Shown here one piece after another: positions 41,840-49,255 of a stretch of 57,509 bases of DNA. This DNA is from RZYY01 sp036794825 (lineage in GTDB: Bacteria > Bacteroidota > Bacteroidia > Bacteroidales > 4484-276). The notes below the pieces were generated by a model. The model worked only from the letters and a program-made list of their open reading frames with translations. It did no database searches and was not told where the DNA came from. The stretch covers positions 1-57,509 of the forward strand of contig DAIRGA010000031.1 of assembly GCA_036794825.1 (NCBI GenBank), given 5' to 3'. The translations under genes were made by a program, and so were the position numbers. Numbering within the stretch: the first letter of the stretch is position 1; each line of letters opens with the position of its first letter.

Positions 41840-44800
41840 ATGCAGCAGCCCAAAATCTATAAGCCGAAAAATAAAATCAGGATCGTAACAGCAGCCTCGC
41901 TTTTCGACGGCCACGATGCCGCGATCAACATCATGCGCAGGATTATCCAGGCCAGCGGCGCCGAAGTGATTCACCTCGGCCACGACCGCTCGGTGCAGGA
42001 AATTGTGGATTGCGCCATCCAGGAAGATGCCCAGGCCATCGCCATCACTTCCTACCAGGGAGGCCATATTGAGTTCTTCAAATATATGTACGACCTGCTG
42101 CACGAAAAGGGCGCCGGACACATCAGGATTTTTGGCGGCGGCGGCGGTGTAATTCTCCCGGAAGAGGTCAGGGAACTGCATGAATACGGCATAACCCGCA
42201 TCTACTCCCCCGACGACGGACGCTCGATGGGCTTGCAGGGAATGATCAACGACCTGATGGAAAAATCGGACCATCCCACCGGAAAAGAGGTTCATCCCGA
42301 ACTTGAAAGAGTTAAGGCAAAAGATGTGGTGCATATTGCACAGGTGATTTCGGCCATCGAGAATTTCCCTGAGAAAGTTCAGGGATTCATGGATCAGGTG
42401 AAAAGCAGTTGCGAAAGCTGCACTATCCCTGTCCTGGGAATTACCGGAACCGGCGGAAGCGGCAAATCATCGCTGGTGGATGAAATGATACGCCGTTTTC
42501 TGGAGGAATTTACCGAAAAAACCATCGGAATTATTTCTGTTGATCCATCCAAACGCAAGACCGGCGGTGCATTGCTTGGCGACCGCATCCGGATGAACTC
42601 GATCAACAGTCCGCGGGTGTTCATGCGCTCGCTGGCTACCCGGCAGGCCAACCTGTCGTTGTCGAAGTATGTGAAAGATGCCGTGTGCCTTCTCAAACTG
42701 GCGGGCTATGATCTGATCATCCTCGAGACTTCCGGCATTGGCCAGAGCGACACCGAGATTGTTGACCACAGCGATGTTTCGATGTATGTGATGACCCCGG
42801 AATACGGCGCCGCCACACAGCTCGAAAAAATTGACATGCTCGATTTTGCTGATATCATCGCCCTCAACAAATTCGACAAGCGCGGCGCCCTCGATGCCCT
42901 GCGCGATGTGAAAAAGCAATACCAGCGCAACCACCGGCTCTTCGACCAATCACCCGACGAAATGCCGGTATATGGTTCGGTAGCCTCCCAGTTCAACGAC
43001 CCGGGCACCAACCAGCTCTACCAGGCATTGATGGATAAGATCGTCGAGAAGACCGGCGCTCCCCTGAAATCCAAAATGGTTCTGTCCGAAGGAATGTCAG
43101 AGAAAATTTATATCATCCCGCCACACAGGGTCAGGTATTTATCCGAAATATCTGAAACCGTCAGGGGTTACAACAAATGGGTTTCGCAGCAAAGTGCCAT
43201 AGCCCAGAAACTCTTCAACCTCCACGAATCAATACAGATGGCCCGGGAGCAGGAAAGCACCGAACTTGCCAGTCAGCTGCAGACGCTGTACGACAAAATG
43301 CTGCTCGAACTTGATCCGAAAAACAAAAAAGTGATCGAAGAGTGGGAGGCCAAAAAGCAATCGTTCAAGGAGGAGATGTTTGTTTATAAAGTGCGCGGCC
43401 ACGAGATTTGCGTGGAGACCACCACCGAATCGCTTTCGCACCTGAAGATCCCAAAAATCTCATTACCAAAATATACCGCCTGGGGCGATGTTCTGAGGTG
43501 GAGCCTCAGCGAGAATGTACCGGGTGAATTTCCTTACGCTGCCGGCGTTTTCCCGTTCAAGCGCGAAAACGAAGACCCCACCCGCATGTTTGCCGGCGAG
43601 GGCGGTCCTGAACGTACCAATAAACGTTTCCACTATGTCTCCTATGGAATGCCTGCTAAGCGACTCTCCACAGCGTTCGACTCGGTGACACTTTACGGGA
43701 ACGATCCTGCCCGCCGTCCTGACATTTACGGGAAAATCGGCAACTCCGGCGTCTCCATCTGCTGCCTTGATGATGCCAAAAAGCTCTATTCCGGCTTCAA
43801 CCTGGCCGATTCCAAAACATCGGTTTCGATGACCATCAACGGGCCGGCGCCGTCGCTCGTGGGTTTCTTCATGAACGCCGCCATTGACCAGCAATGTGAG
43901 ATATACATCAAAAACCACGGCCTGCAGGAGGAAGTCGAGAAAAAGATCGCCGGTTTTTACCATGAGAGAGGCACCGTAAGACCATCCTACCAGGGAACCC
44001 TTCCCAAAGGCAACGACGGACTGGGACTAATGCTGCTCGGCATCACCGGCGACAAGGTGTTGCCGGCCGAGGTATATGAAAAAATTAAAAAAGATACAAT
44101 TTCCAAAGTCCGGGGTACCGTGCAGGCCGACATCCTGAAAGAAGACCAGGCGCAGAACACCTGCATCTTCTCCACCGATTTCTCCATTAAGGTAATGGGC
44201 GATGTGCAGGAATATTTTATCAAAAACAGAGTCCAGAATTTCTACTCTGTCTCAATTTCAGGTTATCATATTGCCGAAGCCGGCGCCAACCCGATTTCGC
44301 AGCTTGCCTTCACGCTGGCCAACGGTTTCACTTATGTGGAATACTATGTCAGCCGCGGGATGGACATCAACAAGTTTGCTCCCAACCTATCGTTCTTTTT
44401 CTCCAACGGCATTGATCCTGAATACTCGGTGATGGGTCGCGTTGCCCGCCTGATCTGGTCGAAAGCGATGAAGCTGAAATACGGCGCCGACGACCGCTCG
44501 CAAAAGCTGAAATACCATATACAGACCTCCGGCCGCTCGCTGCACGCCCAGGAGATTGACTTCAACGATATACGTACCACACTGCAGGCGCTTTATGCCA
44601 TATACGACAACTGTAACTCCCTGCACACCAACGCCTACGACGAAGCCATCACTACTCCCACCGAAGAATCGGTGCGCCGTGCCATTGCCATTCAGATGAT
44701 TATCAACCACGAGCTGGGACTGGCCAAAAACCAGAACCCGCTGCAAGGTTCGTTCATCATCGAAGAGTTGACTGAGCTGGTTGAAGAGGCTGTTCTTTCA

Positions 44801-45211
44801 GAATTCGACCGCATTACCGAGCGCGGCGGCGTGCTGGGCGCCATGGAAACCATGTACCAGCGCAACAAAATCCAGGAGGAGTCGCTGCACTATGAGTATA
44901 TGAAGCACACCGGAAAGCTTCCCATTATGGGGGTCAACACCTTCCTTTCGTCCAAAGGCTCGCCAACCATTATCCCCGGCGAGGTAATCCGTGCAACTTT
45001 CGAAGAAAAGGAATATCAGATTGCCATGCTGGAACAGTTACATAAAACCTACCACAAGGAGGTGGCAGAACATCTTGAAAAAATGAAACTCGATGCCGTT
45101 CACAATAAGAACATCTTCGAAAGCCTGATGGATGTGGCGAAGTACGCTTCGCTCGGCCAGATTACTGAAGCGCTGTTTAAAGTGGGCGGGCAATACCGGA
45201 GAAATATGTAA
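41840..45211 (+). CDS. icmF: fused isobutyryl-CoA mutase (B12-dependent), IcmF
   Basis: This 1123-residue fusion protein interconverts isobutyryl-CoA and butyryl-CoA. Domains in order: B12-binding (about 12-140), with AASLFDGHDAAIN carrying the lower-ligand His in D-x-H, and ITSYQGGH, FGGGGG; a MeaB/ArgK-type G-protein chaperone (about 175-400), with Walker A GTGGSGKSS, SVDPSKRKTGGALLGDRIRM and NKFDKRGALDA; a linker; and the mutase catalytic barrel (about 560-1110), with FPYAAGVFPFK, YVSYGMPAKRLSTAFDS and ISGYHIAEAGANP. The order B12-GTPase-mutase separates IcmF from methylmalonyl-CoA mutase. It has its own -7 element. Its last 58 codons and 104 bp of downstream sequence recur at 46171-46451. 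Confidence 0.95.
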   Translation: MQQPKIYKPKNKIRIVTAASLFDGHDAAINIMRRIIQASGAEVIHLGHDRSVQEIVDCAIQEDAQAIAITSYQGGHIEFFKYMYDLLHEKGAGHIRIFGGGGGVILPEEVRELHEYGITRIYSPDDGRSMGLQGMINDLMEKSDHPTGKEVHPELERVKAKDVVHIAQVISAIENFPEKVQGFMDQVKSSCESCTIPVLGITGTGGSGKSSLVDEMIRRFLEEFTEKTIGIISVDPSKRKTGGALLGDRIRMNSINSPRVFMRSLATRQANLSLSKYVKDAVCLLKLAGYDLIILETSGIGQSDTEIVDHSDVSMYVMTPEYGAATQLEKIDMLDFADIIALNKFDKRGALDALRDVKKQYQRNHRLFDQSPDEMPVYGSVASQFNDPGTNQLYQALMDKIVEKTGAPLKSKMVLSEGMSEKIYIIPPHRVRYLSEISETVRGYNKWVSQQSAIAQKLFNLHESIQMAREQESTELASQLQTLYDKMLLELDPKNKKVIEEWEAKKQSFKEEMFVYKVRGHEICVETTTESLSHLKIPKISLPKYTAWGDVLRWSLSENVPGEFPYAAGVFPFKRENEDPTRMFAGEGGPERTNKRFHYVSYGMPAKRLSTAFDSVTLYGNDPARRPDIYGKIGNSGVSICCLDDAKKLYSGFNLADSKTSVSMTINGPAPSLVGFFMNAAIDQQCEIYIKNHGLQEEVEKKIAGFYHERGTVRPSYQGTLPKGNDGLGLMLLGITGDKVLPAEVYEKIKKDTISKVRGTVQADILKEDQAQNTCIFSTDFSIKVMGDVQEYFIKNRVQNFYSVSISGYHIAEAGANPISQLAFTLANGFTYVEYYVSRGMDINKFAPNLSFFFSNGIDPEYSVMGRVARLIWSKAMKLKYGADDRSQKLKYHIQTSGRSLHAQEIDFNDIRTTLQALYAIYDNCNSLHTNAYDEAITTPTEESVRRAIAIQMIINHELGLAKNQNPLQGSFIIEELTELVEEAVLSEFDRITERGGVLGAMETMYQRNKIQEESLHYEYMKHTGKLPIMGVNTFLSSKGSPTIIPGEVIRATFEEKEYQIAMLEQLHKTYHKEVAEHLEKMKLDAVHNKNIFESLMDVAKYASLGQITEALFKVGGQYRRNM

Positions 45212-45315
45212 TAGTATTGATATCAGATGTCTGATCTTTGCTCTGCACCGTTTTCAATCATAACCCTTTTGGGTTTCATCTTTAAAAAGGCCTTGTTCAG
45301 CGCCTGGCGGGGTTT
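45035..45315 (+). repeat. icmF 3' end and downstream flank, first copy of a direct repeat
   Basis: This matches 46171-46451. The coding part (45035-45211) differs at about 23 of 177 positions, the flank (45212-45315) at one of 104. The MNT/HEPN genes lie between the two copies. Confidence 0.88.
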
Positions 45316-45388
45316 TAGGATTTGTGATTCTATGGATCAGGGTTTGGGTTGGAAATGTTCCGGTACGAGCTGTTGGCCACATACTTAA

Positions 45389-45817
45389 TTACTCGTCATC
45401 AATAATTTTATTGTAATCTACGCTGATCCCCATTTTCCCCGTAATCAGGGTTCGAATTTCTTTGGCTATTTTCATGGCATTTTCGACTTGATCCTTCGTA
45501 AGAAAAATAGTTTCGTTTGGGTACCTGACTTCAACTGCATAACTTTGAAGTTCACTAACAATATTAAAATAGGTCTCAAAATCAGTGTCTTCAATCACTA
45601 TTAGTTCAAGAAGGTAGATTAAATCATGTGAAAACCTGAACGTCACTGACTTGAAAATCAGGTAAGATTTTAGGTACTTTTCCACCGCCTGCTGGCAATG
45701 AAATGTCACGGTGTCAAGATACTCCGGAATATGTAACCAGGTTATTTTGGCTGTCCCCAAGTCATGGTCACCCTTTGCAATCCATTGTTTGGCTGTTTCA
45801 ATTGTTTTTCCGTTCAT
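45389..45817 (-). CDS. HEPN-domain protein (toxin candidate)
   Basis: This 142-residue protein is an all-helical HEPN domain: KQWIAKGDHDLGTAKI, the FHCQQAVEKYLKSYLIF core helix, the FRFSHDLIYLLELIV segment with the R-x-x-H of the putative RNase site, and SYAVEVRYPNE, typical of the PF05168 HEPN group. It overlaps the upstream nucleotidyltransferase gene by 20 bp in the order MNT then HEPN. HEPN proteins of this layout act as RNases held in check by MNT partners, which in studied HepT/MntA pairs modify the toxin with AMP. The overlap and motifs support an intact toxin-antitoxin system. Confidence 0.87.
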   Translation of the reverse strand: MNGKTIETAKQWIAKGDHDLGTAKITWLHIPEYLDTVTFHCQQAVEKYLKSYLIFKSVTFRFSHDLIYLLELIVIEDTDFETYFNIVSELQSYAVEVRYPNETIFLTKDQVENAMKIAKEIRTLITGKMGISVDYNKIIDDE

Positions 45818-46121
45818 AGACTGTTTTTCCTGAGTTTAGAACTTCATAAACAAAACTGTACTTCTCATCCTTCTCATTCTCTACTTCGTTGGGTGTGTAA
45901 ACGATTAAGTCCATTGGAATTTGGGCGCCAAAAAGCATTCTTCTCAATTGGATTGTCCTCTGAGGGCGAGGTAATTCGCTGTCCTTAACAACAAAAATGT
46001 CAATATCGCTATCCTCCGAAGCTGTTCCGCTGGCATAAGAGCCAAACAAAATGATTTTTTCAGGGTCGTATCCTGAAGCAATCCTCCTGACTATTTCCGA
46101 TATTTTGCTTTCTGTTATCAT
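45798..46121 (-). CDS. minimal nucleotidyltransferase (MNT) antitoxin candidate
   Basis: This 107-residue protein is a stand-alone nucleotidyltransferase of the Pol-beta fold. The signature FGSYASGTASEDSDIDIFVV (residues about 26-45) gives the GSxASG turn and the SDxD metal-binding Asp pair (Asp39, Asp41); a third Asp follows in IPMDLIVYTP. It begins the MNT/HEPN operon and overlaps the HEPN gene by 20 bp. In MntA-type systems the enzyme AMPylates the HEPN toxin and neutralises it. The module replaces what would otherwise be simple downstream sequence of icmF. Confidence 0.9.
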   Translation of the reverse strand: MITESKISEIVRRIASGYDPEKIILFGSYASGTASEDSDIDIFVVKDSELPRPQRTIQLRRMLFGAQIPMDLIVYTPNEVENEKDEKYSFVYEVLNSGKTVYERKNN

Positions 46122-46159
46122 ATTTCTGCCGCTAAATTACTATAATTTTCAAATTCTGG

Positions 46160-46347
46160 CTACGCTCATTCAGTTGCATAAAACTTACCACGAAGAAGTT
46201 GCCATGCATCTTGAAAAAATGAAACTCGATGCCGTGCACAACAAGAACATCTTCGAAAGCCTGATGGATGTGGCCAAGTATGCTTCACTCGGCCAGATTA
46301 CAGAGGCGCTTTTTAAAGTGGGCGGTCAGTACAGGAGGAATATGTGA
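46160..46347 (+). pseudogene. fragment of a second isobutyryl-CoA mutase gene (3' end only)
   Basis: The frame ends in the same 58 residues as IcmF with two changes (HEEVAM against HKEVAE), closing with TGA where icmF has TAA. Alignable sequence begins at about 46160; nothing upstream resembles the mutase. About 23 base differences against icmF are nearly all at silent positions, so both copies were under selection after they separated. A short frame through this fragment opens at 46051 but is unlikely to be a gene. Confidence 0.85.
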
Positions 46348-46451
46348 TAGTATTGATATCAGATGTCTGATCTTTGCTCTTCACCGTTTTCAATCATAAC
46401 CCTTTTGGGTTTCATCTTTAAAAAGGCCTTGTTCAGCGCCTGGCGGGGTTT
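46171..46451 (+). repeat. icmF 3' end and downstream flank, second copy of a direct repeat
   Basis: This is the partner of 45035-45315. The noncoding part (46348-46451) is almost identical to 45212-45315, while the coding part has diverged. The remaining about 170 bp to the EVE-nuclease gene show no feature. Confidence 0.88.
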
Positions 46452-46624
46452 GGGTGGGTTAAAGGTCATCTCAGATTGGGTTTATCTTTGAATCAAAGGT
46501 TGTTTGATTTAATGCTTCAAATTTTTGTTCCATTTTCAATGTGATAAAAGATAATCTGCAAGAAAATAGGCGACAAGTTTCTTTTGAAATATTTGAACGT
46601 AAGATGATGCGCATTATTCAATTC

Positions 46625-48088
46625 TCACTTCAGTATTGTTTTCAATTTAAACAGCATGTCCGAATCAGATAATTCATTCCAATGCACTCTTAGAATTGGA
46701 GTAGAATCAAAATCGTCTTTATTTTTTTCGTAAATCCAGAGAAAATCTCTATCAGCCAATACAATTTTTTCCGACTGCAATCTCAATCCGTACGACCGTG
46801 CCTGGTCAAACGCTTCCTGCAATTGTTTTTCAGAGCTGATTGAATATTTTGCTTCCAGAACGATCTGAGCTTTCTCTTTACCTTTCAGAGCATTGGCTTT
46901 AATCGCATAATCCGGATAATATTTTGTTTGCCGCCCCATTCTCAATGGCATTTGTCTCATCCAGTCATAGTCCCTGAATCCTAAATCCTTCAAAAGCGGC
47001 TCAATTAATTGTTGCTCAACGTCTGCTTCGTTTTCAATATGATCAATCTCTCTGTTGTAAACCGGTAACTTCGGCAATAAATCAGTGTTTTGACCTTTTT
47101 TCCCAATCATTCTTAATAGCTCCGCATACTCCTTCGCGGTTAAAGGTCTGCCATTCATACCCTGCATCTGAGATTTTACGGTCGAATTATTTTTGAAGAT
47201 GCGATTCTCCTTTAATTCCTGAAAATGAACGGGTTTAATCTTGTGCGGAAATCCAACTTTTACACAGTAATAGTGATATCGAAAAGGATCAATAAAGCTA
47301 TCTTCCAGCGCTCTCCAGATTGAATGCAAATATTGACGGGGGCTTACGCAGTATATCAAAACCAAATCGCCTTTCTTGATATTCAAATTGCCTGCTCCCC
47401 ATACAGCAGTAGAGTTTCTTTCAGAATTGTCAAGGAAGTTAAAATCCCAGTTATCATCTCCTTTACCAGCATTTGCGCCTGCGCCCAAAAAGTATATTCT
47501 GCTTGGTTTTGGCAAGTCTTCTTCCTTTTCTTTTTCAATGATTTTGAATCCAAAGGAATAAAACAATACTGGAAACTCAGTAGCTTCTATGCCAAATTTC
47601 TTTCTGAAATTATGCAGCGTTTCACAAATCTCAAAGTAGTACCATGTTCGGTTAACCCAGTTATGCCTTGTTGGTATTGGTGGAAGTATTATACCAAGAT
47701 TTTCACAGATAGAAACGAAATCAGGATATGTTTCTGAATTGAAATAATAAGGGATAAAATACTCTGGAAAGGATTGAAACCATGCTGTAGAAAATGTTTC
47801 AAGAGATTCAATAAAGCCATTAAACTTATGGTCACATATTTTTTCAATAACCTCATCCGAAAACAACTTTCTGGCTTGTTGGAATGAGGAGACTTTTTGA
47901 TTCTTTAGTGCATTGATAGCAAATTCGTAGCGGGACTGCAATTTATTTTCTTCATCGTAGAAATATCCAATTTCAAACCCGAATCTATCGGATAACCTAT
48001 TTATATCTACATTTTGAAACACCTCAATATCCTTTTTCCCTTCATCCGAATTACGAAATATATCCCAGATGTATCTATTAAACTTCAT
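46625..48088 (-). CDS. EVE-like domain fused to PD-(D/E)XK nuclease, restriction-type candidate
   Basis: This 487-residue protein is not a gene I can name. Residues 1-190 are a mostly helical unknown domain. Residues about 198-335 look like an EVE/PUA-type fold: SRIYFLGAGANAGKGDDNW, then VWGAGNLNIKKGDLVLIYCV, the HSIWRALEDSFIDPFRYHYY strand-loop, and a closing helix LTAKEYAELLRMIGKKG. Residues about 350-450 form a PD-(D/E)XK nuclease like the HsdR N-terminal domain: VEQQLIEPLLKDLGF, PDYAI (Asp393), IVLEAKYS (Glu412, Lys414) and QAFDQARSYGL-like (EAFDQARSYGL). EVE domains read modified cytosines in DNA, so a modification-dependent nuclease is the natural guess. The gene is AT-rich compared with its neighbours, suggesting transfer. 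It lies next to the MNT/HEPN system. Confidence 0.72.
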   Translation of the reverse strand: MKFNRYIWDIFRNSDEGKKDIEVFQNVDINRLSDRFGFEIGYFYDEENKLQSRYEFAINALKNQKVSSFQQARKLFSDEVIEKICDHKFNGFIESLETFSTAWFQSFPEYFIPYYFNSETYPDFVSICENLGIILPPIPTRHNWVNRTWYYFEICETLHNFRKKFGIEATEFPVLFYSFGFKIIEKEKEEDLPKPSRIYFLGAGANAGKGDDNWDFNFLDNSERNSTAVWGAGNLNIKKGDLVLIYCVSPRQYLHSIWRALEDSFIDPFRYHYYCVKVGFPHKIKPVHFQELKENRIFKNNSTVKSQMQGMNGRPLTAKEYAELLRMIGKKGQNTDLLPKLPVYNREIDHIENEADVEQQLIEPLLKDLGFRDYDWMRQMPLRMGRQTKYYPDYAIKANALKGKEKAQIVLEAKYSISSEKQLQEAFDQARSYGLRLQSEKIVLADRDFLWIYEKNKDDFDSTPILRVHWNELSDSDMLFKLKTILK

Positions 48089-48253
48089 GGTCTCATCTTA
48101 AGGAGTGTTAATCACAAAACACTTTTCCAGATAGCAATACTGCAGAATAATCCGTTACATTACTGAATAAACAAACATTATCTCCTCCCTTCTTCTTCCT
48201 CATCGCCTCAGCATAAACAGCATACTTCTTCAAAACAATTTGATTAAAAAATA

Positions 48254-48341
48254 CGTATCTTTTGCCAATAAGACACGTATCTTTTACAAAATGACACCGT
48301 ATTATTTTTATGACTACACCGTATCTTTTGAAAACAATGTC
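48254..48341. repeat. four iterons with exact 22-bp period
   Basis: The core CGTATCTTTT begins at 48254, 48276, 48298 (here CGTATTATTTTT) and 48320, each 22 bp apart. Flanking bases ACAC/GACA precede units 2-4. The array lies 166 bp upstream of the EVE-nuclease gene start, in the 267-bp gap between it and the HU gene. Two helical turns per unit suggest protein binding on one face of DNA. Confidence 0.85.
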
Positions 48342-48355
48342 AGGGAGAGTTGTCA

Positions 48356-48742
48356 TCATTGTCCGGTCTTTTTGAATGGAACCTTGTTTAAAGCTTCGAG
48401 AAAGACCTTGCCGGGGCGGAAGTTGACCGATAGCTTTTGGATGTGCTGGCTGCTTACTTCTTCGGGGGTGGCCGCTCCTTCGCCGCTCACCGAAAGGCTG
48501 AACGTTCCAAAATCGCCCAACCGGACTATCCTGCTGCTGCCGAGGGTTGTGGGGATTACATTGAGCAGTGCCTCAACCACAGCAGTGATATCAGTGCTGC
48601 TCACGGTGCTCATTTGCGAAATTTCTCCGGCCAGCTCCCGCAAGTCAGCCGCGCCGTTGGTTATCACCTGGGGGTAATACCTGACCGGCTGTGAAAGGTC
48701 GAGCGGGTTTTTCTTTGGTACTGCTTTGAATTTTATTGCCAT
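48356..48742 (-). CDS. HU-family DNA-binding protein, long form
   Basis: This 128-residue protein has the HU/IHF-like layout of the Bacteroidota histone-like group: an N-terminal extension (MAIKFKAVPKKNPLDLSQP), helices (LRELAGEISQMSTVSSTDITAVVEALLNVI), the RLGDFGTFSLSVSGEGA strand pair that carries the DNA-binding arm, and a closing NFRPGKVFLEALNKVPF helix. It likely bends or wraps DNA. A TACATTTG element (minus strand, 48817-48824) is placed 75 bp upstream. It lies beside the EVE-nuclease gene and its iterons, in the same direction. Confidence 0.9.
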   Translation of the reverse strand: MAIKFKAVPKKNPLDLSQPVRYYPQVITNGAADLRELAGEISQMSTVSSTDITAVVEALLNVIPTTLGSSRIVRLGDFGTFSLSVSGEGAATPEEVSSQHIQKLSVNFRPGKVFLEALNKVPFKKTGQ

Positions 48743-48816
48743 TGCCGAAAGCTTTCAAGGTTAATGATTCGTGGTGATCCATCCCGAAATTTACCACCGG
48801 CAAAAAATCACCCGTG

Positions 48817-48824
48817 CAAATGTA
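48817..48824 (-). promoter_or_regulatory. -7 promoter element for the HU gene
   Basis: TACATTTG on the minus strand matches TAnnTTTG, 74 bp upstream of the ATG at 48742. Confidence 0.4.
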
Positions 48825-48932
48825 GTAAAGATTATCAGTACTGTCAGAGTAAAATTAATCAATCATCCTGAAACCCTTGATTTCTTTAATCCCGAAAATT
48901 CGGGATATTTTTAGAATTAGGGTGACCTTTTC

Positions 48933-48987
48933 CTACAATACTTACATCGCCTACGGCGAATTCCGCGTAGCGGATAAAGTATTGTAG
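48933..48987. repeat. 55-bp imperfect palindrome with nested GTA-loop hairpins
   Basis: CTACAATACTT (48933-48943) and AAGTATTGTAG (48977-48987) are perfect 11-bp inverted repeats. Inside are two small hairpins, CGCC-TAC-GGCG and CCGC-GTA-GCGG, which are themselves inverted copies of each other. A third hairpin CCAC-GTA-GTGG follows at 49015-49025. The design resembles REP-type elements. Confidence 0.8.
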
Positions 48988-49070
48988 CAGAGAATTTTAC
49001 AATTTGCAAAATTTCCACGTAGTGGATTTACAAATTTTAGTTGGTCAGCAGTGAAAGTTTATCATTCTCA

Positions 49071-49146
49071 GTGACCCCGCGAATTATAAGAAATAGCCAC
49101 CGAAGCAGAAAGATTGGTGAGTGTTGGATAGAATTCACGGGGTGAC
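49071..49146. repeat. 76-bp palindromic element, copy D
   Basis: The left end GTGACCCCGCGAATT (from 49071) and right end GAATTCACGGGGTGAC (to 49146) form the same type of terminal inverted repeat as copy C, with equal length (76 bp). The centre has diverged. It ends 62 bp before the butyrate kinase promoter element. Confidence 0.8.
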
Positions 49147-49207
49147 CTGGCGGTGTTGCTGCTCAGCGAACTTTTTTGGCTGAAAACCGAATATTCGAAA
49201 AAAGTCC

Positions 49208-49215
49208 TACTTTTG
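49208..49215 (+). promoter_or_regulatory. -7 promoter element for butyrate kinase
   Basis: TACTTTTG matches TAnnTTTG and lies 40 bp before the ATG at 49256. Confidence 0.55.
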
Positions 49216-49255
49216 AACTTTCAAGTAATTGATCATTGGATAAACACTGAAACAT

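Larger units (their letters stand above)
48743..49255. other. 513-bp intergenic region rich in palindromes
   Basis: No gene is seen. Contents in order: the HU promoter element (48817-48824); ATCCCGAA-AA-TTCGGGAT (48889-48906), a perfect hairpin followed by a T run; a 55-bp palindrome (48933-48987); a small hairpin CCAC-GTA-GTGG (49015-49025); repeat copy D (49071-49146); and the butyrate kinase promoter (49208-49215). Confidence 0.7.

Noticed and set aside
41750..42334. 194-codon minus-strand frame over the start of icmF
   Set aside because: It is antisense to the conserved B12-binding domain and has no supporting features.
46051..46347. 98-codon frame ending in the IcmF C-terminus as an independent gene
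   Set aside because: Only the last about 62 codons match IcmF; the start of the frame is antisense to the MNT gene, so it is a gene fragment.
48254..48341. possible CRISPR array at the iterons
   Set aside because: The 22-bp period has no repeat-spacer structure and the conserved core is only about 10 bp.
48108..48359. 83-codon minus-strand frame between the HU and EVE-nuclease genes
   Set aside because: It overlaps the HU stop by four bases, which looks like coupling, but its sequence is mostly the translated 22-bp iterons and shows no family pattern. A real small gene cannot be fully excluded.
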